A stretch of DNA of 64,000 bases from contig NC_087389.1 of NCBI RefSeq assembly GCF_963675165.1, positions 6,248,621 through 6,312,620 of the forward strand, written 5' to 3'. Below the pieces are notes generated by a model. That model saw nothing but the letters and a program-made list of their open reading frames with translations. It did not search any database and was not told the DNA's origin. The position numbers were made by a program, and so were the translations under genes. Below are positions 46,501 through 59,238 of the stretch, one piece after another (position 1 is the first letter of the stretch; the number at the start of each line of letters is the position of its first letter). Source of the DNA: Halichondria panicea. Taxonomy: Eukaryota > Porifera > Demospongiae > Suberitida > Halichondriidae.

Positions 46501-48116
46501 GACACTTTATACTTAGTTCTTTGTGTGGATATGTCAGAACGTGAGACCAATTATTTCGATATAATAGTACACAACTGTTACTGTAGTGATAATTATGTTA
46601 TTAACGGCTTCTTCTTTTGTTTCTTTAATTGTGCAGCTTGGAAAGACACAGAACTCAGAAGTTAATGGATGCCACGGTCGTGGGTAGCCTCACACCTCCA
46701 CTCCTCACACGCTACACAGAGCCACACCCACACAGCTCCACTCCTCACAGGCTCACACCCCCACTCTCCGCAAACATTGTAAGAACCTAATATGCAGCTA
46801 TTACTAATAGATGACTGAAGGTCATGCACACACACTACAATGAAGGTCATGCACACACACACACTACAATGAAGTCATGTGCATATGCAATTGGTCTTTA
46901 AATATGTCTCGAGTCGATTTTATTGTTTGATAGATATAATGTGCTTTAGAAATATGAAATTCTTGTCTATTGTTGGAGCGACATTGGTGGTGATTGATTG
47001 TCTATAATAATGTCCATGTTTGCACAGGATTTGTCACCAACCAACAGTCTCCTCAGTACAGTGAGGTCAAAGCTGGACGAGTCCATAGCCCGCCATAAAA
47101 ACAGAGGTACGCGCACACACACACACACACCCACACCCACACACACACACCCTACACGATGCATGCGTCAGTTTTCTGGGTGGATTTATAAACTAGTGTA
47201 CTTGCTCATATTTAGTCGAGGGCGTATGCCGCCTTGCTTCCTGTTGGGACCATCATCGGGTCTGTTTGCTTGTGTAGTTGGCAGATCGCTCGCATAGTTT
47301 CACAGTGCTCTAGACACAATGTCAATGGCAATGGCAGCATCACATGTTAGAATGTACACTGCTTTAAATTCCACAGAGATTAACATGTATATACCACATA
47401 GTTACACAAAATGCTTACAAGTAAAATTAGTCACGAGTACATATACCACATTCCTAACACTGTGGTTGTTATCACGCTATAGTATATACACGTAGAGGAT
47501 GATCGTCACGTCACGGTCATGCAATCATAACTATAGCTCACGTGAATTGGAGATACTAAAGGAAGAGTAAATGAGTGGAATTCATGCACTTAAAGTCCTC
47601 TGGAAGCAGCTTTATGATTAAGACCTTTGACCCTGACGATCCTCCTCTGTACCAGCTTAGTCCAGTAAGGGAGACCATACTTCTAGAAATGGCTAGTAAA
47701 GGAGGCCACACTTCCAGAAGTGTGTGGAGGTCAATCACACCTTAGTACAGTCTATGAATGACATTAGCACTTTATACGAGGCTGCCCTTTGGTGTGCTCG
47801 TGCTTGGGTAAATATAGACGCTCATGTGTAATGTGAGTGGAGTACCACTGGGATTAAACTGTACCACTGGGATTAAGAGTTTAAATTCGACAAAATTTTC
47901 CATATTTAACGTATTGTTTCCATCCACTGTCTATTATTATTGGTTGAATTATGAAATTAAAAATGGACTATTTTCTTTCCCTGTACAGTACTCCCTACTA
48001 CTACTATCGGCACGGCAACCCGAAGCACTTATACGCCCCGTAAAACATCCCTGGATAGCCTTCCCTTATCAAAACAGGCTCACCTGGATGCCATCAAAAG
48101 ACATTACCGGATTTGA
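28939..48116 (+). CDS. ANKRD26: ANKRD26-like ankyrin/coiled-coil protein, 33 exons
   Basis: Exons: 28939-29141, 30150-30373, 30523-30676, 30870-30984, 31320-31493, 31753-31859, 32225-32362, 32537-32771, 32999-33149, 33304-34086, 34446-34963, 35243-35419, 35608-35755, 35926-37351, 37499-37594, 37767-38028, 38181-38418, 38765-38911, 39218-39495, 39836-39987, 40088-40472, 40517-40645, 40906-41031, 41388-41879, 42107-42274, 42988-43144, 43366-43556, 43851-43978, 45069-45150, 45507-45601, 46637-46778, 47028-47106, 47989-48116. Every phase closes; total 2,675 aa (human ANKRD26 about 1,710). Order: basic N-terminal patch (LRLFHRKSKSG); lead-in KLKDLSKLHKAVWKDDL; five ankyrin repeats at about residues 160-370; a long acidic Ser/Thr/Pro-rich middle with internal repeats; coiled coil from about residue 1,560; and a C terminus KLDESIARHKNR resembling the ANKRD26/CCDC144 tail. 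Vertebrate ANKRD26 sits at centriolar distal appendages and recruits PIDD1. Orthology is inferred from order and motifs; the middle is lineage-specific. Confidence 0.82.
30374..30450. repeat. (GT)n microsatellite starting at a splice donor
   Basis: The donor of exon 2 of the ANKRD26-like gene runs directly into a GT/GGTGTG repeat of about 75 bp. Confidence 0.9.
31526..31700. repeat. Dispersed repeat, AAGAGGTGGTTA family, copy 2 (longest)
   Basis: Includes the upstream part ttcaatcctcaatctcattt and the shared end gaccagtgtgggcacatc. It lies in the intron before exon 6 of the ANKRD26-like gene. Confidence 0.8.
32006..32052. repeat. Short tandem repeat (ctctatat)n
   Basis: About six 8-bp units in the intron before exon 7 of the ANKRD26-like gene. 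Confidence 0.9.
33014..33148 (+). repeat. In-frame 45-bp tandem repeat, three copies
   Basis: Exon 9 of the ANKRD26-like gene is almost wholly three perfect copies encoding AALSLKLPQTPHTET. Confidence 0.95.
33304..34963 (+). repeat. Duplicated exons 10 and 11 of the ANKRD26-like gene
   Basis: Exon 10 (33304-34086) and exon 11 (34446-34963) start alike (VVAPSTTGPK and VVASSTTGPK). They share LVLEGSK, WDSDVD.NFDL, TTPTMGGV and LTVDEEIS in the same order, and their acceptor tracts are also alike. Both enter in phase 1. This is a tandem exon duplication with later deletions in the second copy. Confidence 0.85.
35436..35535. mobile_element. Small foldback element (MITE-like), GTATTACTAGAAT termini
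   Basis: The left end ttacccgtattactagaatg and the right end (complement ttaccgtattactagaatat) form about 20-bp inverted termini around 100 bp. A related, longer element is at 52541-52746. It begins 16 bp after the donor of exon 12. Confidence 0.65.
36590..36790 (+). repeat. Imperfect coding repeats (TNEEAPV) in exon 14
   Basis: At least five imperfect units of the type xPTNEEAPVI lie in the disordered acidic middle of the ANKRD26-like protein. Confidence 0.75.
39530..39760. repeat. CTGAAAGCTTAG foldback family, copy in ANKRD26-like intron 19
   Basis: Contains actgatggtccaaatgtaac, cgaaagcttagaaggagc and gaaaggcctctac...actttcagaaaataac in the same order as the copies at 7.1 and 8.3 kb. Confidence 0.7.
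43979..45068. other. Long intron 28 of the ANKRD26-like gene
   Basis: Holds a truncated copy of the AAGAGGTGGTTA repeat (44076-44181) and otherwise A/T-rich sequence without exon-like frames. Confidence 0.6.
46043..46128. repeat. (GT)n microsatellite in the intron before exon 31
   Basis: Imperfect GT/GGTGTG/GCGTGTG repeat of about 85 bp. Confidence 0.9.
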
Positions 48117-48902
48117 ACTTTTGAAACAATTTGAACTGAATTTACGAAACCCGAACAAATAATTACGATCATGTAATACATACTTGTTTCTAATTGCGAC
48201 AAGATTCCGTTCATTTTAACATCATGTTTGTCACTTTGTCTATCCTCTGGTCAGCCCATGTGTCCTCACATGTCCTCACCATGCATTACTACTAGCTAGC
48301 AGCATTGTCACTTTTAGCATTATCACAATGGTAGTCATCAGTGTCTTGTGTACGTAGCTACCGGACATTTTCACCCCATCCTTCCATGTTCATTATGAAT
48401 GAATTATAAATGTTGGTTTACTGGGCCACAGTCACTGTATAAAAACTATAGCTGTAACTTTAATTTGCAAAAATAATAATGAGCAATGTGGATTTTTATT
48501 GAAACCAATTCGATGAGGGACCATGCAGATCTATAGCTAGAGTGATACTCGGTATATTATTATAGTCGTATTATCGTACCTCGAGCTCCTCTGATACATA
48601 TGCAGCTACAGTATATAATATTATAATAGCCTATAATTATTATGATAAAGACATAATATATAATATTATGCACGTACATGCTATATACAATTGTGATCTT
48701 CAGCTTTATTTATTCCAGCTCATGCAACGACCCACCCATGCATATTTATTGTTGTTAGAATTAATAAATAACTTGTTTCAGGTTTCCATAATTGCAATAG
48801 TTCTATAAAATGAACACAAAGTGAGATAAGATATAATGAGAAGAGGTGAGAGGGCACACGCACAGAGGGGGGGGACCAGTCAAACACCAAACACAGCAAC
48901 CA
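48117..48902. other. Intergenic between convergent ANKRD26-like and Bcl-2 genes
   Basis: No gene seen. A/T-rich with TATAATATTATAATA-type stretches near 48600-48670. Confidence 0.55.
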
Positions 48903-50326
48903 TTATCTGATTGTTAGCATTCCTACTAGAGCAACTCCAACGCCCACAGCAGCCAATGACAACCAGTTGGGACGAACGTCAGCTTTCGTCTTTGAAGCAT
49001 CTATGCTCACAGCTCCTTTAATAGCAGCCTGGATATGAGGAAAAACAAAACAATAAAATGTGTTTACTAAACCAGACACACACACACACCCTCTCAAAAA
49101 AGTGACCCCATAGATGAATAAAAAACACGTGTCTGAGACATATGCACAAATAGACTGTGAATTTCTTCCTATAACAATGACTCTATTTAGATGACCTATC
49201 CCCAATACATTTTGGTATGTTTCTAACTGGTTTCATGAGCCAAACATCATCTCTCCCAAATAAGGTAAAAGCATAGGCCATACAGCTAGGTAGGCCAAAC
49301 AGACTAAACTGCCAAGAAGCCAGCAACAACATTATTGTGATTCTAGACACACAAAGCTTGAACACTAGCTATAATATTACTAGCACACAGTACAAGAAAG
49401 GAGTGTGCCATTGTATGACAATAATCTGTTCTATCAGCTGGCTAACATGTGTGATTATAGCTTAGGTAAGCATGTTTCAAAATTTGTAAGGTAATAGGTC
49501 CTGGGAATGGCACCTCAACAATAGACTAGCTATTGAATGTTCTAAACATGTTGGCATCACCAACATCCTGTAACAGAAGCCTGCCATATAGTGTTAACCT
49601 AATCAAAATTCGCTAAAGCTCCTAGCTACGCCAACACACTCTACAGTTTGTTTATAGAATGGAACGCTATTAACTAACAACAAAGTCGTCTCAGGTATTA
49701 AACACACATAATATGATACCAATTCATACCATAAACTCCTACACAAAACCCCACGCACACAATATCTTAACACATACAACGCACATAAACACGTTACAAT
49801 CCCTTACCCAGCCGCCATGGTCTAGAATCCATTGAGAGGTAATCTCATTCAGAAATGTTGTCTGCCATCCTACCAGGCTTTCTATCATGGCTGCCTTATT
49901 CTCAGTATATAATCGTTTCGCTAGTACGCTCGTGAAAAACAATAGCACGGTAATTCGCCCCCATCGTATATCATCATCCATCAGACGAGAGCATGATTCC
50001 CGATATTCCATGTACAGCATGCTATTGGATATGTCCAAGGTTTTAACCCTGTCTTCAATTTCACGTTGATGCTTCGCTTTCAAATCTTTACAACATGTTT
50101 CAAGGGTCGAAATTGCATCTTTAAATCCTTTATTTTTTGATAGCTGAGACCTCATATGTGTAGTGTGACCGTTGCCAGATACGTAGCCATTTAGTCGAAT
50201 ACTGTCTTCTTTCAGCATAAAATACACCATATGGTGACTTACGAGAGAAGTGAGGTCTTGGACTTGCTTGAGGTCGTTGTTCGAATGGGCCATGGCTATG
50301 TTTGTGATTTGAAAACCGGTTTCCAT
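48903..50326 (-). CDS. Bcl-2 family protein with BH1, BH2 and C-terminal membrane anchor
   Basis: Two exons: 49808-50326 and 48903-49028 (214 aa), phase 0. BH1 is at about 116-135 (DDDIRWGRITVLLFFTS, with the conserved WGR), BH2 at 166-173 (WILDHGGW, cut by the intron just after it, as in many family genes) and a hydrophobic tail anchor at about 195-213 (WLSLAAVGVGVALVGML). That predicts insertion in the mitochondrial or ER membrane. I see no clear BH3 (L...D), which favours a pro-survival role, but assigning pro- or anti-death from sequence alone is unsafe. A second ATG at 50293 (M12, gccATGG) has the better Kozak context and may be the real start (203 aa). It lies 377 bp downstream of APEH on the same strand. 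Confidence 0.85.
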
Positions 50327-50702
50327 ACAGTTAGCTCAGGTAGTAGCTGTTGTGTTAGTACTGCACTAGACCTTTCAATGGTTTTGTACTGTACGCGTTT
50401 GCTGTTTGTTCCTAACTGTTTCTCTGTGCAGCTTATATAACACCAGGACTGACACCTGTACTAGGCTGAGTTTCTATGGAGGTAAGGCCTGCAATCTCAT
50501 TGGCGCTTGCACTATGAATATAATTAGCAGCTTACTTGCCAAGGGCAATCATTGCATACCTTACTACAGACCGCCCATGCATCAGACACAGTGCTGGCAA
50601 ATTTGACTGCTTTTCCATCCAATAAACTCCAAAAAACACAAGTCATGATCAATTAAAATACAGCCAATCATTCAATGTCTATAGTGTCTATTTTTAGTCC
50701 AG
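50327..50702. other. Intergenic between APEH 3' end and the Bcl-2 gene
   Basis: 377 bp on the minus strand holding the APEH 3' flank and the presumed Bcl-2-gene promoter. No clear TATA box. Confidence 0.45.
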
Positions 50703-51228
50703 TCAATTTTTAGGGGGAGCAAATTTGTCAAACCATACGACAGTGTTGATAAATGCATCACTATTGGATGGTAGTGTCTTGATGGGGTGACAGTCCTCAG
50801 GGTAGTACAGGAGTCTGTGTGTAGGGTACAAGCATCACTGTGTCAGCAGCACATACACTCATTAAACATACACCAACTTGTTGCTAACTTCTCACATAAA
50901 CTAAAAAAGGATTGCCTCACACAATAACTATCCCTATACATACATAATGCTGACACACACAACAAGACCTGGTTATATTTGTGCTCTAAAACACCTGTCT
51001 TTAAGGACCATCTTTGCAGGACTAATATCAAAGACCACCTGTGAGCACATGTACTACCAACTCAGCACAGGAGAACACATACCCACAAACACACTGTACT
51101 GTATAAGGATTCAGTTCAGTTCCCTGGTAACAAACAGCGAGCTCTCTAGACCACATTAAAGAGCAGGGGATACTAGTTGGGGAGTAAACACAGCTGAGAC
51201 TAACAGCTTGTCTCCTGGTAACACCCTA

Positions 51229-51268
<40 letters not shown>

Positions 51269-52918
51269 GGCCTAATACGTGCAGGGCCTGCCTAATATGA
51301 ATCATTTTCAATTTTAAAATACAAATTTAGTGTCCTAATTATTTACTGCATAGTGAAAAATCAGCACTTCTATTATCAGTACTGCAGTACTACATGTATA
51401 GTGCTATGTTCAATCATGTGCTGGGAAAACATTCTAGCAGATAAGAAAGGTACTCCCAAACAATTAACTCTAAATTCTGAGCAATATAGCACATCTCAAT
51501 ATTTATTATTAGAGACAAGATGTAAATGGCTCACACACTTAGAGACATGGTGGTAGCATTCACACTGGCTGTGCACAACATTCCTACAGCTGGCTCTGTA
51601 CATGCCCTCAGGCACTAGCACATGTGATAGCCTTGTAACATACACTTACAGTAGTAACAAATACACATGCTCTGTGTATAGAGTAGCCCCTGTACAATCA
51701 GGGCATGTAAGTATACACTATTTCAGATCATTGAAACAACCAAACTACTACTTTTTGTTCCAACAGCAGTTAGGGGTGGTATCACTGGTACGTGTCAGAA
51801 GAGGTCCGACAACCCTGCGCCTAGCATCTGAATCAGATCTTGTTGATAGAGTTAGAGCTCCTATTAATAACACTAACAATACAAGCTAAGTCTAAGAAGA
51901 GTGCAACTCCTAATGAAAAATGTGATTCAGTAATGTTAGCGCATGGTTGTCTGACCTCCTCTGGGTATGCACCTTACTAACAGTGTCTATAGTTAGACAC
52001 TGGGGGGGTAGTCACACTGGGGGGGTAGTGGACCATAATGATGCACCCATTGTACCTATCAGGATGGTGATATAATAACTGCATCAGTTGTTGGAATGAT
52101 GCTCTGGTATCACCTGAATGTTTAGGAAGTTACAGAAGCCAATGGTGTATGCATGATGCTCACACTGGCAGGACATGATCAATGACAATAGACCCGTGTC
52201 CTTTGACCTGGACATACCAACCACACAGCAACCACATTACGGGATTGTTCTAGCTGGCGTGATATAGTGGGTGGGAGTGGAAGGGAGACTAATAACATAG
52301 GCTCTGGAAATACCAGGGGATATTCAGAGAAAGGATGGGTGGGCCATAACACAGGCGGTTAGAATCTCAACAAACTATGTCATACACAGTCACAGAGCTA
52401 TACAGAATATGCAACTTGTGGCAATACTGAAAGTGAATGCCTGCCCCTACTTATAGGTACTTCAAAGAAACTAGCCTCATGCAAGACTACAATATACATG
52501 GTGGTGAAATCTCATGAAGAAACAATCGTACAACCACTGACTCCGTATTACTAGAATGTTTTGCGAGCATCAAACATTTGCGAAGTTTGCAATGGTTGAT
52601 CAATTTGCAACAATAAAACCAGCAAAACCTAAATTATTAACACACGATCCTTGCCAGAACGCAATAGTTAGGTCGCAAAGACTCGACATTTCTGCTGATT
52701 TGGCTCATTCGCAAAGGTTTTTCACTCGCAAAATATTCTGTACTAGCCCTAAGTCTGGGGTATTGCATTGATATGATGAATGAGATATCATATATATTAG
52801 CTCACTTTGTTTCTTTGCCTAGAGCTTTGAGGATGTTGTAGACAGAGAAGCTCTGAGGAGGAGGGCAGCGAAGGTCCTTACCCCCCACAGCAAACAGCAG
52901 GGGGGCTTTGATCTGTGG

Positions 52919-52980
<62 letters not shown>

Positions 52981-53195
52981 TGTGGGGGGGGGTTAGGGTT
53001 TAGAACCAAAGTCTAACCACAGATAGTGTAACAACTTTTCAGCAGACATGATGCAACATTCAGGTTGTACATAGTGGCTAACTATCAGAAAGGTGACAAC
53101 ATTTTCACCACATGTACAATCCATGGGGCCATAATTATTATGACTCAGCAAGGTTGCTTAATTACATTCACAAAGTATCATTGTGTGTGTGTGTG

Positions 53196-53257
<62 letters not shown>

Positions 53258-53287
53258 TGTGTGTTGTGTGTGTTGTGTGTGTGTGTG

Positions 53288-53331
<44 letters not shown>

Positions 53332-53336
53332 TGTGT

Positions 53337-53368
<32 letters not shown>

Positions 53369-56300
53369 ATGCATTTTTTAGTTTCTATTTGATACTGGAT
53401 TTCCTTCCAGGTGACATATCTCTGCAACCCTAATACTGGTTATGGAAGTTCAAGTTGCTCAATAGAACATATTATTATATACACAGACACAAAGATTCCC
53501 ATTCTCAAGATCTTGCTCAATAATTATTAGTAATTACACGATGTAATTTATTATATGCACATACGCACACACACACACACACACCCTCACACCGCCCCCC
53601 CCACACACACACACCACACCATACACCCACACCACACACACACACACTACACCACACACACCACACCATACACCCACACACACACCCGCACCCCTCACAC
53701 ACAAGGCATAGAGCTAGCTATACACAGCCATGACATCATGCCATTGCTCCAGTCAGCTCAGTAGGGACAGGCCAACACTAACCAAAAGGTACTTCCAATC
53801 AAGCAAAGGGGATGTTTATTTCCCTCCCTAAAAAAAGGGACTCCAGAGGGAAGACCCCACACACACTCAAAGTTGCTTCAGTGGCCATCCCACAACACTC
53901 AAGGGACTGAAATGTGGTTAATGAGAATTCACCACAGTGGGTGTACAGTGCTAACTTTGTAGGTCTTGAAAAACAATTCAGAGCTGCATTTTAGGCGCCT
54001 CTAAAAGCCCCAGGGTATCACGTTGGATACACCACCCACCTGACCACACACACTGTACAAGTACTCTTACTACTACTGTAGGTCCTCACTTTCGTAGGCC
54101 ACAGTGAATTAAGCGATTTAATTGAGAGCCATGGAAACACAAACAAAGATTGTATTCAAGTCAATAGAATCAACAGTTTGTGTACAGGATATTCTAATAT
54201 ATCTGTTTACAAGGATCAAAACAATTCATTGTTATTGAAAAGTAATGACATTCATGCTATGAGTACGTAGCTCAATGAAACTCTGTCAGAGCCTGATCAT
54301 ACTACTAGGAAGTTCTTATTACCCTCCCAAACAACCAATAAGACCTCCAATAGCCACTGTACTGATGTAGGTAACAGGGATAAGAGGGAGAGGGGGGATT
54401 TTAATGAAATTTGAAGAAAGCTCATACATACATCATTTGTGATGTGGCCAGAAATTAAAAAGTAGCGACTGTTTTCAAATTACGCACAAATTTAACTCTT
54501 CTAAGTAAACTAGGCCTGTGAAGTGGTTCCTGCACGTAAAAAAATAATTTAGTACGACGTACCTTTGGGGCCAGGCTGATGGGAGATACTGACATCATCT
54601 GTGCAAAGTCTTCGGCTGTTGGGGGCGTGGCAGGGTCAAAGGTCAGTCCGGCCTCTACACAGCACCAGTCGGGAATGTCCGAGGTGAGCATGTTGAGTGG
54701 GAAACACGTCACAGGGTTCAGAGCACAACCAGCCTTGTAGAAATCCTGTTAACAATTTAGAAAAGCAAATACCAAATGTTGGGGGACATTTTCACAGGAT
54801 ATACTAAAGGGAAAACCTTGTTGTAGTAAACAAGCAATAATTACTGCACCTCACTTAAAATGCAAACCTAATTAACTAGAGAAAACATAGCTATAGTGTA
54901 CACAGTGGGACCACACTACATCCACACACAATAGAGTAGCTTTTTCTGCTTTTTGCTTCTAAAACTTTAGTTCTTAGTTGACTTACTGGATATTGTCCTA
55001 AAAGATGATTGGTCAGAAATCCACCGTGTGATCCTCCCAAGACCACCACCCTCTGAGGGTCCACTAGCCCGCGTCCAACCACCTCCTCCGCTGCATCCTG
55101 GAGGGGGGAGAGAGGTGCTGGTACATACATGTGTACACAGAGCGTGGGCAATAATCATAATGAGTAGCACTTTCATAGGTTTGGCAAGCTAAGCATGTCC
55201 CACTGGGTCAAGCCCTGGGGGTATATATACACTAGTGTACTAGTCGGGTGTGGTGGCCGGGGAAGAAAGAGGGAGAGAGTGTGGAGGGGGGAGTGTGGGA
55301 TAGCTAGTGGGGCAAAAATGGGAGGGAATGTGTGGGGCAGAGTGGTGGGGATGTAGGCACATACCTGTACATCTCTGACATCATAGGTACCAACGTGTCC
55401 TAACAGACTGTCTATGTTCTTCTGACCAAAGCCACAGGATCCACGATAGTTCACTGCAGAGACACCACTATATACACACTAGCCTTCATGCTAACAAACC
55501 ACACTTGAATGGAAGTAGAATAGCAAAACAATAGCAATAGAATGTTGTAAAAGACTACCATTGTACTATCTGTGTGTGCCATGCAGACTACAGCTACACT
55601 GCACTGGAAGGGTAATTCTGAGAGCTACTGAATGCATCAATTAGTTTCGAAATTAGACAATCTGAATACAAATTGTAGGCTCAAATAGCTATCAAAACGG
55701 CTAAAATTTGGAAGGTTAGAGCTGTTTTGTCAGAAATGTAATCTCACCCACCCAGGAGCACAGTGTAGCCCAGTAGAGCCAGGCCAGTGTGCCAGAGCAG
55801 GAAATCAGCAGTGTACACTCCGTGAGGTCCACCATGAGGGAACACAGCGAGAGGGGGAGGGGCACCACCAGGGGGGCGTGGCAGGCTCAGGAGAATACCC
55901 TCGTATGGTATGCTCTTATCACCAACTGAAGGGGTGAACGTGAGCAGCTCCCAGTTGAGGTCTTTAGTGAGATCAGAGGGTGAGGCTGAGGAGAAGAGAG
56001 ATAGTTTAGTGAATCAGAGTGGAATATTGGAGCTGGCTGCATGAAACAGAGCTGATTCTGACAACACCCACACTTTTTTATTATACAAAATCGACAATTT
56101 GGTCAATTTGGCCACGAAATAAATTGCTGGTTTAAAAGCACACCATATCGTAGCACTACCAAACAGCTACTAAATGCATCTTTTAGTTTTGAATTTCTAA
56201 CACAAGTTATGGACCATTAAAATTACGAAAACAAGTCTGAATTCTGAAAAATATTTACGTGTATAGGCCTTGCTAGCAATATATCAGTGATCTCACCAAT

Positions 56301-59191
56301 TAATGTCCAGTCAATCTTCAGGTCATCCTCTGCTCCCTTGAGCGCCCCCACCAACTACACACACACAGCAACAGATATAGTATGAGACAGAGTAACGACC
56401 CCTTATACTAAAGCATGCCTCATTATAACACGAAAGGGGCTGTATGACTTTCATTACATGCTTGAAAACCTTGACAACGTGACATAACTATTAACTTACT
56501 AGTTGAGGTGCTGTGCAAGGATTAGCAAACTGAGCCACAACAAGGTCAGAGGTCACGTCCAACACCGTCCAAGTGCCACGCCTACTACCGTCCACCACCC
56601 TAGTCACCTTTGAACTCTCCGTGTGTACGAGGGTGACGTCCATAATGCTTCCCCAATGAGAGGAGAGGATGATGACACGCCCACTCGTGTCCCAGCAGCG
56701 GGAGGGGAGGGCACTCGTGTAGAACCCGGGGAAATTGAGGGGTGGTGTGGGCGTGTCAACTACGTCTATCACCGTGGAAACAGACTTGTCAGACCAGTTG
56801 AGCTGGATAAACCATTCGTGCATAATTATAGAACATGTACCTCCCAGTGTAATCAATGGTTCGATTCAGAGACTCTTTCAGTTGCCATAACTTGAATTCC
56901 AATTTCAACAATTTTCTGAAAGCTTAATTAGAAAAGGACCTTTTAAATTATGTGTTTAAATCCAAAATTTAGATGGGCCATAATTTGCCATTTTTCGGAC
57001 TTGGACTATGGTATTTTCAGAAAATCATTGAAATTGGATCAACATACACGTACTAATGTCCAACTGCTGTACATGATTATCTGTCTGTACGTTGCATTTA
57101 AACTTACAATGCTCAGTTTAGCACAAGGCCTGTGCGGTCCTTCAGCTGGAGTCTCAAAGAATGCCTGTGTGTGAGGGGTGGAGAGTAAGGGGCGTGGTTA
57201 GAGGTGTGGTCTTTACATACTAATTTGGTGCCTTGAGGGTTAAATCGTGGTGAGAAGTGGTTGTGATCATTGACAGTCAAACGTTCTGCAGAGGAAGCCA
57301 TTTTAACACGTACTGAGCATGCTCAGACTTACTGCACGTTTCCGTAGCAACATTAGCATAGTAGAGCGCTGACCTGTAAAACAAATATAATTGATCAATG
57401 TATATACAAGACACATGAAGTAGTGATGTACACAGAAGTTTCGAAGTGGTCGCCATTTTTAATCAATTCAGAGTACAAATTTGTCTCTTTTATAAACTAG
57501 ACCTAAGAGGTGGTTACCTTGTCTAGAGGTGGTTAGTACCAACCTCCACCACCGACCAGTGTGGGCACATCACTGGATGTAGTGACCTAGTGCTCACCTC
57601 TTGTTGAAGCAGAATAAGAAGCCTAGTTTCCGTGGGTGATTCTCATACCCCACGAACACTATCCCCCCCTCATCTCCCGGGACCCACTGAGCCTGACCAG
57701 CTGTGATTGGAGGATGATGACAGCATATATATCCATACAACAAATAAATCACGTGGCTAGAAATCCAAAACAACGTGACATTGCAGAGATCAGTTTGTCT
57801 ACACAGGCCGGGAAGGGGGAGGGAGTCACATGCACACACATGTCACTAAAGGGAGGGGGTCACATATGTACACATGTCAAGTTTCTAAATTATAACCGGG
57901 AGTTTGCAGAATCTTTGCAACATATGAATAAAAGTATTGAGCATTGTACCTTCTATACCAGTGTGTGTACACATAACCTATATAAGGAACACGTAACACT
58001 CCAAGCTTCTACTGTGTTGCAAGATTAGCAAGCTAAAATTAAAGTTGGGTCCACTTAATCATGAGAAAGTATGCTCAGAGATGATCAACCTCCGCTCCAT
58101 AATGATGTTAATTAATGACACCAATTAATTATTTCTAAAAATGGAGCAATAATAATTTTAATGCAATATTTATCTCACCTGATATGTCTCCGATGTCTGT
58201 GAGGTCCACTATAGTACATTCCTCCGTCTCTAGGTTCATCACCATGGGAACAGGGTTCACCACTGACGACAGCTGCTCACCCCAGTTGGTATCGTACACA
58301 TACTCCAGCCCCTGAAGCAGAGTGCATTTACTGAGCAAGCTCATATGTAACAAAATGGCTACCTTCTCGACGGTTGGTTGATCCGTAGTGGATTTGGTGT
58401 CCTTTTTGAAGTAAGATTCTGTTTTGGGCTTTTCTTTCTCAGCAATGTACAGTAATTGAAGGCCATCGGAGGAAAGTTGGAATGAGCCAAAGTGCTCTGT
58501 GAAGGTGTGTGAGGATGTTGTGTGGGGGCGTGTGAGATGTGTGAGATGTGAGGGTATTGGTATTACCATCTTCGTGAATTTTTCCATGCTTCTCCAAATT
58601 TTTGACATCAATTGTTTTCAGAAGCACGTCTTTGTTCCATACCTGTATGAAATGGTGTACAATAGACCACACCCATAACCACACCTACTTCAATGTATTG
58701 GAGGGGCTCAGATGAAGAGTCGGCAGAAACAGGTTTGTCCTTAGTCAGTACGACCTTCCTATTGCAGTCAGAGGAGTACGCCACTTTTGACCTGAAGGAC
58801 ACATTACAATTGGTTGTGATACTGAATTATTATTGTACACTGAATTAAAGGACACTTCTTCATGCATGTGTGAGAATGCTTCATCTACACGCCCACACAC
58901 ACTCACACACTCACATAAACACCCACACACACACACTCACACAGATGACGTGATGGACTGGTGAGCGGTGGAGCAGAGGAGACTCAGCCCCTCCCCCACA
59001 AAGTAGGACTTACTGAACACGATGTTCTTGCCTCTCACCAATTCTCTCTGAGACCATCTATTAAATAAAGGAACACAAATCATTACTTATATAGCTTCAT
59101 AAAGTACGCACACACACACAATAAGAAACCGTGGTTAGTGCGGTATCGTGGACAAGCAGTGTGTGTGTGTGTGTGTGTGCGTGCGTGTGTG

Positions 59192-59238
<47 letters not shown>

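Noticed and set aside
46662-46862. Minus-strand frames over (CA)-rich exon 31 of the ANKRD26-like gene
   Set aside because: Shadow of the plus-strand Pro/His/Thr-rich coding exon.
53065-53430. Overlapping open frames of Cys-Val or Thr-His repeats
   Set aside because: Pure translation of (GT)n/(CA)n microsatellites in an APEH intron; the same applies near 10.2, 30.4, 43.6, 45.4, 46.1, 53.6 and 59.2 kb.
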